Shown piece by piece: positions 60,215 to 60,604 of a DNA stretch of 60,604 bases (positions are counted from its first letter, which is position 1; each line of letters begins with the position of its first letter). The DNA lies in assembly GCA_947626785.1 (NCBI GenBank), contig CANQTO010000014.1, forward strand, positions 1 to 60,604. Direction: 5' to 3'. A program made the translations under genes and the position numbers. The notes under the pieces are model-generated. The model made no database searches and was not told where the DNA came from. It saw only the letters and a program-made list of their open reading frames with translations. The DNA is from an uncultured Oscillospiraceae bacterium (lineage in GTDB: Bacteria; Bacillota; Clostridia; Oscillospirales; Oscillospiraceae).

Positions 60215-60604
60215 GTGCCCGCGTCCGGCCGCCCGGCCCCCATTTTCCGCCACAGAGGCGCGAACAGGAGCAGCCCCGCCAGCATGGCCCCGCAGTCGGC
60301 GATGGGCGTGGCCCAGGCGATAGCGCCCGCGCCGCCCAGGGCGTCCAGCAGGAACATGAAGGGCACGTCCAGCCCGCCCTTGCGGAGCATGGACAGGGCC
60401 AGCGGCTTCCCCTTCTGGCCGACGGCCTGGAAGATGGAGATGATGACCGTGGTGATGGCCGTAAAGGGCCCGGTGATGCAGATGATCCGCTGGAACATGC
60501 TGCCGTAGCGCACGGTCTCCGCATCGCGGATGAAGGTCCGCACCAGGGGGTTGGCGCAGGTGAACAGCAGGATGGCCCCCACCGTGGTGACGGCCAGGCT
60601 CAGC
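60211..60604 (-). CDS. MATE-family transporter, C-terminal fragment (cut by window edge)
   Basis: The last 130 or so residues of a MATE efflux protein; the frame runs off the right end of the window, so the gene starts outside. Recognisable are MFQRIICITGPFTAITTVII and FQAVGQKGKPLALSMLRKGG, typical of helices 10-11 in MATE proteins, followed by the last two hydrophobic segments. It is distinct in sequence from the MATE protein at 26659-28044. Its stop codon overlaps the -35 box of the downstream cluster's promoter. Confidence 0.88.
   Translation of the reverse strand, partial: LSLAVTTVGAILLFTCANPLVRTFIRDAETVRYGSMFQRIICITGPFTAITTVIISIFQAVGQKGKPLALSMLRKGGLDVPFMFLLDALGGAGAIAWATPIADCGAMLAGLLLFAPLWRKMGAGRPDAGT

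Overview
The window looks like a high-GC, anaerobic, Gram-positive Clostridia genome, most likely Oscillospiraceae (the Oscillibacter / Flavonifractor / Dysosmobacter / Lawsonibacter group). The grounds are strong GC-rich codon bias, AGGAGG-type ribosome binding sites, sigma-A-like promoters, the Firmicutes infC-rpmI-rplT operon with an attenuator leader, ferredoxin-type oxidoreductases, a GPH sugar transporter, and BspA-type (LRR_5) leucine-rich repeat proteins. The assignment rests on gene content only.

Layout. 1-4213 (+): truncated ABC ATPase, D-aminoacylase-like amidohydrolase, APC amino-acid permease and class A beta-lactamase-fold serine hydrolase; the last three look like an N-acyl/D-amino-acid or peptide salvage operon. 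4283-5686 (-): infC-rpmI-rplT with its leader, promoter and a probable AUC start. 5744-8519: small CmpB-type membrane protein, deoC, a double OB-fold ssDNA-binding protein and a secreted orphan. 8668-12452 (+): two CobW/G3E GTPases (one with a large His/Asp metal-binding insert, one with a DUF1980-like tail), a HAD hydrolase and a membrane glycosyltransferase. 12628-20201: zinc-ribbon membrane protein, CapA-like protein (-), permuted GH3 glycosidase, and a large Fe-S/FAD oxidoreductase overlapping hypA. 20291-26552 (-): lipoprotein, giant M6-type surface protease broken by one in-frame amber codon, and a Gly-rich membrane protein. 26659-32306: MATE transporter, sugar O-acetyltransferase, a pseudokinase joined to an extracellular C-type lectin domain, and a beta-CASP nuclease. 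32551-36439 (+): glycerol-1-phosphate dehydrogenase, glycerol kinase, NagD-type phosphatase and glutaredoxin. 36536-42537 (-): hybrid sensor kinase, GPH symporter and a Cthe_2159-like carbohydrate-binding lipoprotein. 42602-46509: a MITE-like element, MscS channel, GT2 (-) and enolase.

46606-60071 (-) is the most unusual region: about 13.5 kb on one strand behind a consensus promoter. In order of transcription it holds an MBL-fold cyclic-nucleotide-phosphodiesterase-like protein, a GAF/HD-GYP phosphodiesterase, a FecR+LRR lipoprotein (these three joined by ATGA overlaps), four LRR_5 proteins without signal peptides, and a CHASE2 adenylate cyclase. The four LRR genes share a 20-base leader block at an identical distance from their start codons and show clear signs of duplication and recombination. 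I infer an envelope-to-cyclic-nucleotide signalling cluster with a diversifying LRR repertoire. A truncated second MATE gene lies at the right edge.

Two families of non-coding repeats occur between genes: a modular three-hairpin element (copies near 6.2, 13.5 and 30.5 kb) and a 278-bp element with 25-bp terminal inverted repeats at 42.6 kb. I saw no tRNA, rRNA, CRISPR array, integrase or transposase gene.
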